Positions 10,701 to 17,857 are shown, numbered from the stretch's first letter. The stretch is DNA of 64,000 nt from Acidobacteriota bacterium (GCA_016703965.1 JADJBB010000021.1:1550001-1614000); one strand, 5' to 3'. The notes: generated by a model not told the origin, from the sequence alone. Made by a program: numbers and translations.

Positions 10701-11177
10701 AGTTGGCGTTGAAACACTCCGAGTAAATAAGATCCGGTCGCTCTGAGGCGACCAAGCAGGTGACGAACCCGTTGTCAGGACACGGTCGTTGCCTCCGTTT
10801 GCGTCCATCACGCGTATCGAGGTCGGACTTGCGGTGTCCACATATGCGATCTTGCTGCCATCCGGCGAGATCGCCGGCAGCCGCCCTATACGCGAATCAA
10901 GGCACATCAGGCAGCTGACATCGCTGCCATCCGCGTTCATCGTATGGACTTTGAGATTGCTCGCGGTGCCGGGAGCTCGGCCGCTTGAGAAAACGATCTT
11001 GCCGTTAGTTGCAGACGGTGATAGGACTGCGTCGTCCGCCGGCTTTTGCACAATGCCGGCACTCGATGCCGTGATTCGTTGCCAACTCATCGGGATCGCA
11101 AACGCGGCGAGACAGATGATCCCGGCTGCTAAGGTGTATGTAAGAACGGTTTTGTAGCTTTTTATTTGTTTGAGCAT
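4743..11177 (-). CDS. Giant exported propeller/cohesin-like/DUF11/BACON/SBBP surface protein, copy 2
   Basis: About 2144 residues. The ATG at 11177 (MLKQIKSYKT) is preferred over an upstream in-frame codon because GGAGGA lies 7-12 nt before it, and the N-terminus matches the paralogue at 4064. Approximate order: signal peptide (1-35); PD40 propeller (45-330); cohesin-like domain (365-500); second propeller (505-790); TP-repeat linker (~805-820); two DUF11-like repeats; two BACON-like domains with paired cysteines; a helical charged stretch; a DUF7948-like domain (IPLSFEANRGQ); seven SBBP repeats (YSTYLGGSGDD, IAVDxxGNAY). The frame ends inside the eighth repeat by frameshift (see 4448-4742). 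Probably secreted or surface-anchored; function unknown. Confidence 0.88.
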   Translation of the reverse strand: MLKQIKSYKTVLTYTLAAGIICLAAFAIPMSWQRITASSAGIVQKPADDAVLSPSATNGKIVFSSGRAPGTASNLKVHTMNADGSDVSCLMCLDSRIGRLPAISPDGSKIAYVDTASPTSIRVMDANGGNDRVLTTGSSPAWSPQSDRILFTRSVSTPTPHNELFIISANGGTEIPLNTSTSHNNVLPAWSIVTPAFPDGRIAFRTSRDGNSEIYVIAPTAGQTFQTAAQINVTNNPATDSDPAWSPDGTKLVFQSDRYQTGALGEIYTMAMDPNPGTVTRLTNDGPSPNGFQDSSPVWSPDGTKIAYVSFRSNFEIIVINAVTGAPIEPPVGGNITNNAAIDFDVDWAPGTANSRVIRAVDVSGTAGQQVVVSFELNSLGDEAAASFTVNFEPTKLSNPVATIGSGAPSGAQVGTNISEAASGRVGVLVDSATAFTAGNRQMFTLRFNVASSATAGASAITFGNTPTAQSVTSALGALLPTTYTPGNVNITAATVTNGKIAYQQGGRASSSIYTITPGSGISTGLRRGFHPAYSPDGTTIAFTDNTAGPTDGFLMLMNANGTNVRQLATPRQGFTPTWSPDGSRLAFIRGDFNSVGDNGKGQLYIIDMTQGNEGGSEVLIPTGTRSISKPSWGATNRIVAACYDPFGTSGTDPKGVCVTGPIPPSQDIPANPPTFTLISGQNTNDREATWSPNGSRVAFISTRDYPMFNASEIYSANPDGSSPTRLSNTVDFKSQPTWSPDGTKIAYSRGGSQGSTNAVLRSVNADGSNPTTPAIITNFGSGDVFPNWGALSTTPTPTPTPTPTPTPAGIDLSMDSMNDDSDPVAVGSNYNYQFSLRNLSITAATGVKIVFDPIPTNIRVHPIMLNCSMAADRRVTCTFGNIAAGAVSSPSVTFIAEQEGFISVRATVSANETDPTTSNNSRTETTAILLPVDLAVLNVVAIDPVTVGDTYSYTVQARNNSTTTPATGVKLVFGPIPTNVHLRPGYYPCTVGSDRKIECPTANLDPGAIRSVSVPFVADTAGTIVVPVTISSAVPESPSTISDNSQSATTHINGPPAPPCTFNIDPADISFGASSNTATVNVTQTSSGPPCPWRVQTNPSFGGDFLTVVSGSNGSGTGSFTFGVAANTSGFTRSGEVMLIDTGADRLASRVFVDQLTTDGSCTYKISPKTAFFDIPGGEGTFDVIAPAGCTWTAEESNPLSWLTIVGPSSGTGTGVVRYTITPNDGQYHAWRVGSIIIKEIAHSISQTDGSDCPQNNMNQTALSSASEDSPVQKGMLNLDETRAFRDQVLSKTARGQQYTQDYYEYAGEITRMLVFNPRLFYRSKEALLRYQPVVGSVLTREQAKADLKQRGETADQTALEATVVNDAELDDIDELLASLASEASAQLRQKIDNARRDIRDPQVHAEFGIRIAHGDKRALPDEGGRLTRVLGALSTLNFGAAVQYLNPFGSSPTVAEIARGDRSTPSRPPLTGDAYGQIPLSFEANRGQIDPQVKYLSRGIGYSLYLTRDEAVIAMGEQPRVNGKAELSKVVADLSSSRASASSTTLRMGLKGANRAPRVDAIGEMSVKSNYFIGNDPANWQTGIANYSAVEYKQIYKGVDLVYYGNQQQLEYDFKVAPGADPRQIAMGFSGADKVELSDSGDLLLHTDGREVRMRAPVTYQEKGGVRQEITSRYILTQSSNPEVQGPGSATVGFEVGAYDTKRPLVIDPVLVYSTYLGGSGDDSANSITVDSAGNAYVIGYTDSTNFPLAGAMQTTYGGNPQDIFVSKLNPAGTALVYSTYIGGSGQDNGSDIAVDVAGNAYITGFTGSTNFPTANALQPGRTGLFNAFVAKLDPTGSQLIYSTYFGGTVGEQGSCIAVDAAGNAYVAGVASSPDFPKLNAFQSQYGGDLADGFVTKFSPDGGQILYSTYLGGSGNDGVTGIAVDTTGNAYVTGVTYSTNFPTANPVQGTYRGGSFDAFVTKLNPTGSALVYSTYRGGSDEDRGYRIAVDGSGNAYLAGHTLSADFPTTAALQPTLGGASDAFVSKFAPSGAVTYSTFLGGSGDDGATGIAISPAGDAYLTGFTSSTNFPLAEPSQAIYGGGLFDAFVSRLNPAGSALTYSTYLGGGGYDTGFDIAVDAVGSSYVFGRTASANFPTIGLPTN
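8808..9714. repeat. Near-identical ~0.9 kb block shared with 1730-2632 (copy 2)
   Basis: Encodes the second propeller of the second giant protein. Long identical runs with 1730-2632, with small length differences (for example near 9225-9245 against 2140-2160). Confidence 0.75.
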
Positions 11178-11252
11178 TTTATGTGATCCTCCGCTTTTAC
11201 TGATACATGCGACGGACAACAAAAAAGGGGCTCAATTTTTTTGAAAAAAAAG

Positions 11253-12434
11253 CTACGTTGGATCAGATTTTTTCAGAAGCGTTTCGAGATGCTGTTTTTC
11301 TATGCCGTAAAACGCTTTGATCTCGGCGATCTGCTGTTCAAATTGCTCGGGCTCCGTTGGCTTTTTCAAGCGGGTGCCGACGAGCATGTTGTTTTTTGGG
11401 GTGTGTTCGAGGGCGACGAATTCGAAGAGTTTGGTCGAGTAGCCGCTGCGTTCGAGTAGGAGAGAACGCAGGCCGTCGGTCAGGGTTTCGGCGGTGCGTT
11501 CGAGCATGACACCGTGTTTGAGGATATCGCGAAGCATCGCGGGCGGTTTTATTTGCGGGCGGATCTCCTGATGGCAGCACGGAGCGGCGACGATGAGATC
11601 GGCTTTGGCCGTTATCCCTTTGAAAATAGCGTCGTCCGTCGCCGTGTTGCAGGCGTGAAGCGCGATGAGGATATCAACATCGCCAACGTCATAGTTAGCG
11701 ATGCTGCCGACCACAAAATTGAGCCCTTCAAAGCCGGCGGCTGCCGCGATCCCGTTTCCAAGTTCGACGAGTTCGCTCTTGGTATCGACGCCGGTCATTT
11801 GCACATCGACTTTTCGCGTATTCTTGAAATAATCGTACGCCGCAAAGGTCAGATAGCCTTTGCCCGAGCCCATATCGACGATGCGAAGCTGTTTGCGGTC
11901 TTTCAGTTCCGATTTGTCGACGAGGCTCGCGAGCACCTCGACGAACTTGTTTATCTGCCGCCATTTATGCTGGTCACGATCACGAACGCGGCCGTTGTCA
12001 TCGGTGATGCCGAGCGAGCGAAGATAAAAGCTGTTCGGGTCGACCTGCTCTTTTTTATCGCGATCATGCGTTGCCGCCGGAGCCGCCGTAAACGTCGGCT
12101 TGCCAACATTTAGCCGCGACTTACCCTTTTTCCCGAGTTCGAGCTGATAGTCGTGCTCAGTGGTGAAAAGATGAGCGCTGCGGAAGCCATTATCGAGAGC
12201 ATCACCGATCAACGCGATCCCCGTATCAAGATCGTAGTTTTTCGCCGTATCGCGCGTTGCTCCGCGATAAAGAAAGTATAACCGCGTGCCTTTTTTGGTC
12301 GTGACGAGTCGGACGAGCATTTTTTGCAGTTGATCGTCCGGGCCTTTATAATTGCCGAGGGTCAACTTAACAAAAGTCTGTTTTTCCAGGCTCTCAGCAA
12401 GAGTTCCTAAAAATTTATCTGCATTCTCTGACAT
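11253..12434 (-). CDS. SAM-dependent methyltransferase, Methyltransf_32-like
   Basis: 393 residues. The C-terminal two thirds is a class I SAM-binding Rossmann fold: motif I is VDMGSGKGYLTFAAYDYF, an acidic loop follows (MTGVDTKSEL), and the later motifs ALHACNTATDDAI and APCCHQEIRPQ are typical of Methyltransf_32 proteins (relatives of METTL25/GSTCD domains). The N-terminal ~150 residues form a less conserved extension with KLTLGNYKG and LYRGATRDTAKNYDL. Substrate unknown; RNA or protein methylation are possible. Its start is only 20 nt from the divergent VOC gene, so the two share a promoter region. Its last ~50 codons have been duplicated at 4172-4345. Confidence 0.85.
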   Translation of the reverse strand: MSENADKFLGTLAESLEKQTFVKLTLGNYKGPDDQLQKMLVRLVTTKKGTRLYFLYRGATRDTAKNYDLDTGIALIGDALDNGFRSAHLFTTEHDYQLELGKKGKSRLNVGKPTFTAAPAATHDRDKKEQVDPNSFYLRSLGITDDNGRVRDRDQHKWRQINKFVEVLASLVDKSELKDRKQLRIVDMGSGKGYLTFAAYDYFKNTRKVDVQMTGVDTKSELVELGNGIAAAAGFEGLNFVVGSIANYDVGDVDILIALHACNTATDDAIFKGITAKADLIVAAPCCHQEIRPQIKPPAMLRDILKHGVMLERTAETLTDGLRSLLLERSGYSTKLFEFVALEHTPKNNMLVGTRLKKPTEPEQFEQQIAEIKAFYGIEKQHLETLLKKSDPT

Positions 12435-12454
12435 TAGAAAAAGGTTAGCACAAA

Positions 12455-12868
12455 ATGAAAAACTTATTTCACCTCGCCTTTCCGGTCAACGATCTTAACG
12501 CTGCACGCGAGTTTTACGGCGGCCTGCTTGGCTGCGAAGAGGGCCGCAGCTCGGAGCATTGGATCGATTTTAACCTCTACGGCCACCAGATCGTCGCACA
12601 TCTCGCTCCTGATGCCGGCATTAAGGCTTCGAATGAGGTCGATTCCGATCACGTGCCGGTCCCGCATTTTGGGATCGTGATGGAGATGGATAAATGGCAC
12701 GAATTGGCGGAACGTCTGCGTGCAAGCGACGTGAAATTTGTGATCGAACCGAAGGTCCGCTTCGCTGGCGAGGTCGGCGAACAGGCGACGATGTTCTTCC
12801 TCGACCCGAGCGGGAACGCTTTGGAATTTAAGGCGTTCAACGATTTTTCGCAAGTGTTCGCGAAGTAG
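12455..12868 (+). CDS. VOC family (glyoxalase/dioxygenase-fold) protein
   Basis: 137 residues. The N-terminus FHLAFPVNDLNAAREFYGGLLGC and the C-terminal FFLDPSGNALEFKAF are the hallmarks of a VOC betaalphabetabetabeta repeat pair. Metal-ligand positions are consistent with His near the N-terminus (FHLAF), His in PVPHFGIVM and Glu in NALEFK. Such proteins include dioxygenases, glyoxalases and antibiotic-resistance proteins; the substrate cannot be deduced. Divergent from the methyltransferase with 20 nt between start codons, followed by a long palindrome and the deacetylase gene. Confidence 0.8.
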   Translation: MKNLFHLAFPVNDLNAAREFYGGLLGCEEGRSSEHWIDFNLYGHQIVAHLAPDAGIKASNEVDSDHVPVPHFGIVMEMDKWHELAERLRASDVKFVIEPKVRFAGEVGEQATMFFLDPSGNALEFKAFNDFSQVFAK

Positions 12869-12871
12869 AAA

Positions 12872-12939
12872 TATCAGTTTACCGCTATCAGCTTTCAGCT
12901 ACTTCGAAATAGCTGAAAGCTGATAGCGGTAAACTGATA
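12872..12939. repeat. Perfect 30-bp inverted repeat, 8-nt loop
   Basis: Left arm 12872-12901 and right arm 12910-12939 are exact reverse complements, with loop CTTCGAAA. It begins 3 nt after the VOC stop codon and ends 10 nt before the deacetylase start. A cruciform or RNA hairpin of this length could separate the two genes' transcription, but there is no T tract, so it looks like a dispersed intergenic repeat rather than a standard terminator. Confidence 0.9.
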
Positions 12940-12949
12940 GCATATATTT

Positions 12950-13894
12950 ATGAAGTTTATTGGAATGATCTTTGTCGCGGCGATGGCCGCGATTTCAATT
13001 TCCGGACAGCCGACGAATCGCACCGTGGCGATCACCATCGACGATCTGCCTGTCGTCTCGACGCGGAGCGATCTGAAGAACCGTCAACAGATCACTAAAA
13101 AGCTGATCGGACACATCACCAAAGCTAAGGTTCCGGCAATCGCGTTCGTAAATGAGAACAAGCTTTATGCAGGCGATAAGCGTGACGAAAAGCAGATCGA
13201 TCTCCTGCGAATGTGGCTCGTAGCCGGACTTGAGCTTGGAAATCACACGTTTTCACATCGCAGTCTAAATCAGATCCCGATTGCCGACTACGAGGCGGAT
13301 CTCATGAAAGGCGAGACGATCACGAAAGAACTTCTAGGGGAAAAAGGCCGCGAGATCCGATTTTTTCGCCATCCATTTTTGCAGACGGGACGGACGCTCG
13401 AGACCAAGGCTCAGTTCGATGCATTTTTGAGCGAGCACGGCTATCGGATCGCCCCGATCACGTTCGACAACGCCGATTACATTTTCTCGCGGGCTTACGA
13501 TGTAGCCTTCGATAAAAACGACAAAAAACTGATGAAGCAGGTAGGAAACGCGTACGTTCCTTACATGGAAAAGAAGCTGGAATATTGGGAAAGGCAGTCG
13601 ATGAAGCTATTCGGCAGGGAAATGAGCCAGACTTTGCTGATTCACGCGAATTTTATTAACTCGGATTATTTTGACGATCTGGCCGCGATGTTTAAGCGAC
13701 GCGCCTACAAATTCGTCGATCTTGAAACTGCTCTCAAAGACGACGCCTACCGCCTACCTGACAAATTCACGGGCGGAGCGGGAATCTCGTGGCTCCACCG
13801 CTGGGCTTTAGATCGCGGCCGTGAAAATGTGTTGCCGGATGAGCCGATGGTTCCCGAGTTTGTATTGAAACTATCGGGTTTTGAATCGGAGTGA
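12950..13894 (+). CDS. Exported polysaccharide deacetylase (NodB/CE4 domain)
   Basis: 314 residues with a signal peptide (1-19, hydrophobic, ending ISISG). CE4 motif 1 is AITIDDLP (Asp31-Asp32), motif 2 is NHTFSHRS (His99 and His103, metal ligands), and motif 3 is RFFRHPF (Arg140-His141-Pro142). The fold is therefore a metal-dependent de-N-acetylase acting outside the cytoplasm, on peptidoglycan, chitin-like or other N-acetylated glycans. The C-terminal ~100 residues (LLIHANFINSDYFDDL) complete the barrel. Gene stands alone between two inverted repeats and converges on the hydroxyproline operon. Confidence 0.87.
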   Translation: MKFIGMIFVAAMAAISISGQPTNRTVAITIDDLPVVSTRSDLKNRQQITKKLIGHITKAKVPAIAFVNENKLYAGDKRDEKQIDLLRMWLVAGLELGNHTFSHRSLNQIPIADYEADLMKGETITKELLGEKGREIRFFRHPFLQTGRTLETKAQFDAFLSEHGYRIAPITFDNADYIFSRAYDVAFDKNDKKLMKQVGNAYVPYMEKKLEYWERQSMKLFGREMSQTLLIHANFINSDYFDDLAAMFKRRAYKFVDLETALKDDAYRLPDKFTGGAGISWLHRWALDRGRENVLPDEPMVPEFVLKLSGFESE

Positions 13895-13906
13895 TCTGAT
13901 TTCTAT

Positions 13907-13980
13907 GGCACAAGCCCGCGCGTAAGCAAGGCGATATCTGAACTCTTGCATTCGTCCTTGCTTACGCGCGGGCTCGTGCC
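13907..13980. repeat. Palindromic element family A, copy 1 (convergent intergenic)
   Basis: Arms 13907-13931 and 13956-13980 pair at 24 of 25 positions (core AGCCCGCGCGTAAGCAAGG). It lies between the convergent deacetylase and aldehyde dehydrogenase genes and could act as a bidirectional terminator. Two homologous copies lie at 15581-15657 and 17130-17206. Confidence 0.9.
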
Positions 13981-13986
13981 TACGGA

Positions 13987-15567
13987 CTATTTCCCAAATT
14001 CCCCGTCTACTATACGCCAGATCCCGAGCGGATTTGCGTCCTTCAATTCCTCGGGCAATGACGCGTCAGGAAAATTCTGAAAACAAACTAATCGTGCAAA
14101 CCGCGTGATCGCCCGCGAACCGACCGCCGTCGAACGCGAATCCGACGTCGCCGGGTACGGCCCGCCGTGGACCATGGATGGGCAAACCTCAACGCCGGTT
14201 GAAAAACCGTTGAATATCAAGCGGCCGACCTTGGTTTCGAGGATAGCGATGAGATCAGCGTATTCAGCGAGGTCGATTTCATCGCCATGAACGGAAGCGG
14301 TCAATTGCCCTTCGAGCGAACGTGCGATCGCGAGAAGATCTTCCTTATTATCTGCATTTACAAGCAGAGTCGTCGGGCCGAATATTTCATCGCTGAGTTC
14401 AGGTTTGGTCAAGAATTCCGTCGCAGACGCTTCAAAAACAGACGGATTTACGTCGAAGCCGTTCAGTTCGGTCGACAGATTTTCGGTAAATTGATCGACC
14501 TCGCTTTTCCGCGGGTTGCTGGCTTCGTCGTAGGCCTTTTGTATTCCTCCGGTCAGTAGCGGAGCAGGTACGGTATTTGAAATTTGAGATTTGAAATTTG
14601 AGATAAACCCTGATCTTTCAGACGTTTGTGATAGAAACACGAGTCCTGGTTTTGTGCAAAATTGCCCAACCCCGCCGGTGACCGACGCGTGGAGGCCGCT
14701 TGCAAGAGCCTCGCCGCGTTTTTCGATCGCGCTTGGCAGGAAGAATGTGGGGTTGACCGAGCTCATTTCGGTGTAAACGGGAATTGGTTCTGAGCGGGCG
14801 GCGGCGATGTCCATGAGCGCACGGCCTCCGCGACGCGAACCCGTGAAGCCGACCGCTTTGATCGACGGATGTTTGACGAGACCTTGGCCGATCTCGTAAC
14901 CGTCTGAAAACAGGAGACTAAACACGCCTTCGGGCATGCCGCAATCGGTTACTGCTTTGGCGATCGCGGAGCCTACTAGTTCAGCGGTTCCCGGATGAGC
15001 GGTGTGGGCGATGACGATGACGGGGCAGCCGGCGGCGAGTGCCGATGCTGTATCGCCGCCTGCAACTGAATAAGCGAGCGGGAAATTGCTCGCACAAAAG
15101 ACCGCGACCGTGCCAAGTGAACGAAGCATCGATCGTACGTCGGGCTTTGGTATCGGCTGGCGATCGGGGATCGCATGATCGATACGGGCATCGACCCAGG
15201 AGCCTTCGTCGAGCAGATCGGCAAACATTCGGAGTTGGCCGCATGTACGGCCGCGTTCACCGACGAACCGGGCATTTGGCAATGCGGTTTCAAGAGTTGC
15301 ACGTTCGATCAGCGTGTCGCCGAGAGTCTCGATATTGTCCGCTATCGCCCGCAGGAATTTCGCACGCTCTTTTCCAGAAAGGCGGCTGTAGGGAATTCGA
15401 GCTTGTTCGGCGAGTTCGGCGGCACGGTTTAGTTCCTCGAGCGAGGCTGAGTGGAACGACGGCTCGACTGCCTCGCCGGTTTGCGGGTTGAAGGCACGAA
15501 AAGTCTTGCCGCCTTCGTTGCCGCGGGCTGAACCAATGATCGATCTTCCTGTGAGTGTGATTTCCAT
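13987..15567 (-). CDS. 2-oxoglutarate semialdehyde (2,5-dioxovalerate) dehydrogenase
   Basis: 526 residues. Aldehyde dehydrogenase fold with Glu267 (VYTEMSSVNP) and catalytic Cys304 (GGVGQFCTKPG). The length and the C-terminus (NPLGIWRIVDGE) are typical of alpha-ketoglutarate semialdehyde dehydrogenases. It oxidises 2-oxoglutarate semialdehyde to 2-oxoglutarate, the last step of hydroxyproline breakdown, and is the last gene of that operon. I chose ATG 15567 (MEITLTGRS) because a TTG upstream (15618) would read out of a palindromic repeat. Residues about 319-332 (SGFISNFKSQISN) come from a short AT-rich repeat at 14575-14606 and look like an insertion relative to the family. No strong ribosome site is visible. 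Confidence 0.88.
   Translation of the reverse strand: MEITLTGRSIIGSARGNEGGKTFRAFNPQTGEAVEPSFHSASLEELNRAAELAEQARIPYSRLSGKERAKFLRAIADNIETLGDTLIERATLETALPNARFVGERGRTCGQLRMFADLLDEGSWVDARIDHAIPDRQPIPKPDVRSMLRSLGTVAVFCASNFPLAYSVAGGDTASALAAGCPVIVIAHTAHPGTAELVGSAIAKAVTDCGMPEGVFSLLFSDGYEIGQGLVKHPSIKAVGFTGSRRGGRALMDIAAARSEPIPVYTEMSSVNPTFFLPSAIEKRGEALASGLHASVTGGVGQFCTKPGLVFLSQTSERSGFISNFKSQISNTVPAPLLTGGIQKAYDEASNPRKSEVDQFTENLSTELNGFDVNPSVFEASATEFLTKPELSDEIFGPTTLLVNADNKEDLLAIARSLEGQLTASVHGDEIDLAEYADLIAILETKVGRLIFNGFSTGVEVCPSMVHGGPYPATSDSRSTAVGSRAITRFARLVCFQNFPDASLPEELKDANPLGIWRIVDGEFGK
14575..14606. repeat. Short AATTTGAGATTTG-type repeat inside the aldehyde dehydrogenase gene
   Basis: Alternating ATTTGAAATTTGAG units read on the minus strand as ISNFKSQISN. 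Such strings are usual in intergenic DNA of draft genomes; here they are in frame in a coding region. Confidence 0.65.
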
Positions 15568-15580
15568 GATGAAACTTAGA

Positions 15581-15657
15581 TGCGAAAGCCCGCGCGTGAG
15601 CGAGGGCGAATCATTCAACGTTAGCGAATCGCCCTTGCTAACGCGCGGGCTTTTGCA
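15581..15657. repeat. Palindromic element family A, copy 2
   Basis: Arms 15581-15609 and 15629-15657 pair at 26 of 29 positions. The loop begins ATCATTCAACGTT, as in copy 3. It fills the gap between the deaminase stop (15663) and the aldehyde dehydrogenase start (15567), and could form a strong hairpin in the operon mRNA. Confidence 0.9.
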
Positions 15658-15662
15658 CAGGA

Positions 15663-16556
15663 TTACGGCCTCTCCGCGATCGCCTTGTCGATTATTTTCA
15701 AAGTATCAGCCAATTCCTGCCCAACAAGTTCCATCCTCGGCGGACGGCAACGGGCACTGCCCATGCCGACCTTTTCCTGGACGAGCTTGATGAGCTGAAC
15801 AAATTTTGGAACCGTGTCGAGACGCAGAAGCGGGAGAAACCATTCGTAAAGAACGCGGGCTTTGTCCGCCTCGCCGTTCATCGCGTATTTGTAGAGATCG
15901 ACCGATTCTTTAGGGAATGCACTGACGAGACCAGCGATCCAGCCGGTGGCTCCGGCGTTCACGCCCTCGACGATGCAATCATCCACGCCGACGAGGATCG
16001 TGAGTTTGTCATCGAGCAAAGCACGGATCGCCGTGACGCGACGGACGTCTGTGCTGGATTCCTTAACAGCGTGCAAATTTGGGATCTCGGCGGCAAGTTC
16101 GGCGATCTGTTCGGGTATGAAATCCGTCCCGTACGCGACCGGATTGTTGTAGAGCATGCACGAGAGTTCGGTAGCCTTACAGACCTCGGTGATGTGATAT
16201 TTGGTCTCGCGCCAGTCGCTGCGATAGACGTATGGCGGCAAAACCATCAGGCCGGTGCAGCCGGCTGCAGCCGCTTCGACCGCCTGGGCACACGCGTCAG
16301 CAGTCGTCATCGCGGCGATCGCGGCAACGACCGGAACTTTGTCGCCTACTGCCGCAACGACCGTTTTCCAAAGAGCGATCTTTTCCGTGATCGACAGAGC
16401 TCCGCCTTCGCCGAGGCTGCCGTTAGTGACAATAGCGGTGCAACCGTTCTCGACCAGCCATTTTACGTGGCGTTCCGTAAATTCGTGATCGATCTGCAAA
16501 TTCTCATCAAAACAAGTCGTGATCGCGGGCATCACGCCCGTCCATTCTAGTCTCAT
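15663..16556 (-). CDS. DapA-family lyase, probable 1-pyrroline-4-hydroxy-2-carboxylate deaminase
   Basis: 297 residues. DHDPS/NAL-type TIM barrel with Schiff-base Lys165 (LHAVKESS) and Tyr136 (MLYNNPVAYG). In hydroxyproline catabolism this family converts cis-4-hydroxy-D-proline-derived pyrroline-4-hydroxy-2-carboxylate to 2-oxoglutarate semialdehyde and ammonia; the neighbouring genes support this over a DapA role. ATG 16556 overlaps the stop of the upstream flavoprotein (ATGA), indicating translational coupling. An upstream in-frame extension is rejected because it lies inside the flavoprotein gene. DapA or N-acetylneuraminate lyase activity is the alternative by fold. Confidence 0.87.
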   Translation of the reverse strand: MRLEWTGVMPAITTCFDENLQIDHEFTERHVKWLVENGCTAIVTNGSLGEGGALSITEKIALWKTVVAAVGDKVPVVAAIAAMTTADACAQAVEAAAAGCTGLMVLPPYVYRSDWRETKYHITEVCKATELSCMLYNNPVAYGTDFIPEQIAELAAEIPNLHAVKESSTDVRRVTAIRALLDDKLTILVGVDDCIVEGVNAGATGWIAGLVSAFPKESVDLYKYAMNGEADKARVLYEWFLPLLRLDTVPKFVQLIKLVQEKVGMGSARCRPPRMELVGQELADTLKIIDKAIAERP

Positions 16557-17857
16557 AGATTCTCCAATTTTACAGGAAATATAGGCGGCCTCGCCGCTCC
16601 AACCGTCCAAGCAAACAAAAATTCCGTCGCCGCCCCACAAATGCGGCCCTGACACGGCCCCATGCCGCATCGAGTCTGTAATTTTGCAGTTCGCCACGAG
16701 TCAAACGACTTAAGAGGTCCGAAACTCACGTCCTCACAGCGGCAAACCAGCGTTTCGCTATCTGCGAGCGTTTTTAATTCATCTCTCAGTGCAAATGTCT
16801 TGTTAAGAGCTTCCCCAAACCGCCGTGTTTTCTCGCGTTGGCGGAATAAGTTCCGAGCCTCTTCGAATTGACCGGTCGCTGCAAATCCTGCGATCTTGCC
16901 CTCGACCAGAGATGCCTCAACACCGCCAATTCCAGTTGGTTCGCCTGCACAAAATACATTTTCGCACGTTGTCTGCTGAAATTCATCGACGGATACGAAA
17001 CTGTTTGTTATTTGGCAGCCGAGAATTGATGCAAGCTCGGTATTTGGGATCAGATGGAAGCCGATGGCGAGGTAGTCGCAGTCGATGGAGCGGAGTTTTC
17101 CTTTTTGGCTGAGCGTTACTGAGCCGAGATGCGAAAGCCTGCGCGTTAGCAAGGGCGAATCATTCAACGTTCGAGTTTCGCCCTTGCTTACGCGCGGGCT
17201 TGTGCAATGCGTTACCCATGTGTCCGTTAGGTATGGAATGTCGAGGATCCTGGCTTTGAGTGCTATTCCTTGCTTCACCTTCGACGGATATCGCCAGAGG
17301 CTCAGGCCGAATTTATTGAGTTTTGACGCTGGCGTTTGTTCGGCGATAGCGAGAACTCGTGCTCCTTTGGATTTGAGAGATTCCGCAACGACGAGAAGCA
17401 GCGGGCCAGTGCCCGCGACGACAATGCGTTTGTTTTCAACCTTTAGCCCACCTTTTACTAACGCCTGCAATCCGCCCGCACCAAAAACGCCGGGAAGCGT
17501 CCAACCCGGAAACGGCAAGAATCTCTCGCGGGCGCCGGTGGCTAGGATCAGTTTTTCATATTGGAATTCGACTGCGCCGGTCGATGTTTCGGCTTTGAGA
17601 GTATTTGGGGTAGACGCGGCGAAAACCTGAGCGTTGGTTACGAGATCGATCTTTTTGGAGTCGATCGCGGCGATGAGGTTGGCTGCGTCCTCGGATTTGG
17701 TCTTTCCCAACTCCGCACGCCAGATCTGGCCTCCGAGACGCGGGTTGTCGTCGACAAGTGTGACGCTGGCATCAGTTTTCGACGACGCTGCGAGAGCCGC
17801 CGCCATTCCGGCCGGGCCGCCGCCGACTATTAGGATGTTTGTTTCTACAATCGACAT
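16553..17857 (-). CDS. D-hydroxyproline dehydrogenase-type flavoprotein subunit (HcnA/SoxA-like, BFD iron-sulfur)
   Basis: 434 residues. N-terminal FAD Rossmann motif (ILIVGGGPAGMAAALAAS), a second dinucleotide region (RIVVAGTGPLLLVVAESL), and a C-terminal BFD-like [2Fe-2S] segment (VCRCEDVS, then CGMGPCQGRICG). Such proteins form a heteromeric complex with a 2Fe-2S protein and a DadA-like subunit, both encoded just upstream; the complex oxidises cis-4-hydroxy-D-proline. Residues about 217-243 (TSPRVSKGETRTLNDSPLLT) are encoded by a palindromic element at 17130-17206 that other family members lack; the frame stays open. Start ATG 17857, 28 nt after the ferredoxin gene; no clear ribosome site. 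Confidence 0.85.
   Translation of the reverse strand: MSIVETNILIVGGGPAGMAAALAASSKTDASVTLVDDNPRLGGQIWRAELGKTKSEDAANLIAAIDSKKIDLVTNAQVFAASTPNTLKAETSTGAVEFQYEKLILATGARERFLPFPGWTLPGVFGAGGLQALVKGGLKVENKRIVVAGTGPLLLVVAESLKSKGARVLAIAEQTPASKLNKFGLSLWRYPSKVKQGIALKARILDIPYLTDTWVTHCTSPRVSKGETRTLNDSPLLTRRLSHLGSVTLSQKGKLRSIDCDYLAIGFHLIPNTELASILGCQITNSFVSVDEFQQTTCENVFCAGEPTGIGGVEASLVEGKIAGFAATGQFEEARNLFRQREKTRRFGEALNKTFALRDELKTLADSETLVCRCEDVSFGPLKSFDSWRTAKLQTRCGMGPCQGRICGAATEFLFAWTVGAARPPIFPVKLENL
17130..17206. repeat. Palindromic element family A, copy 3, in frame within a flavoprotein gene
   Basis: Arms 17130-17158 and 17178-17206 pair at 26 of 29 positions, and the loop shares ATCATTCAACGTT with copy 2. 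Located in the coding region at 16553-17857 without a stop or frameshift. Confidence 0.92.

Noticed and set aside
11514..12113. 199-codon plus-strand frame opposite the methyltransferase
   Set aside because: Antisense to a gene with clear SAM motifs; no recognisable protein features.
12872..12939. Insertion sequence terminal repeats
   Set aside because: The two arms are only 8 nt apart with no transposase or target duplication visible.
16557..16697. N-terminal extension of the DapA-like protein
   Set aside because: It overlaps the conserved BFD-like C-terminus of the upstream flavoprotein in another frame, and ATG 16556 begins the conserved barrel.
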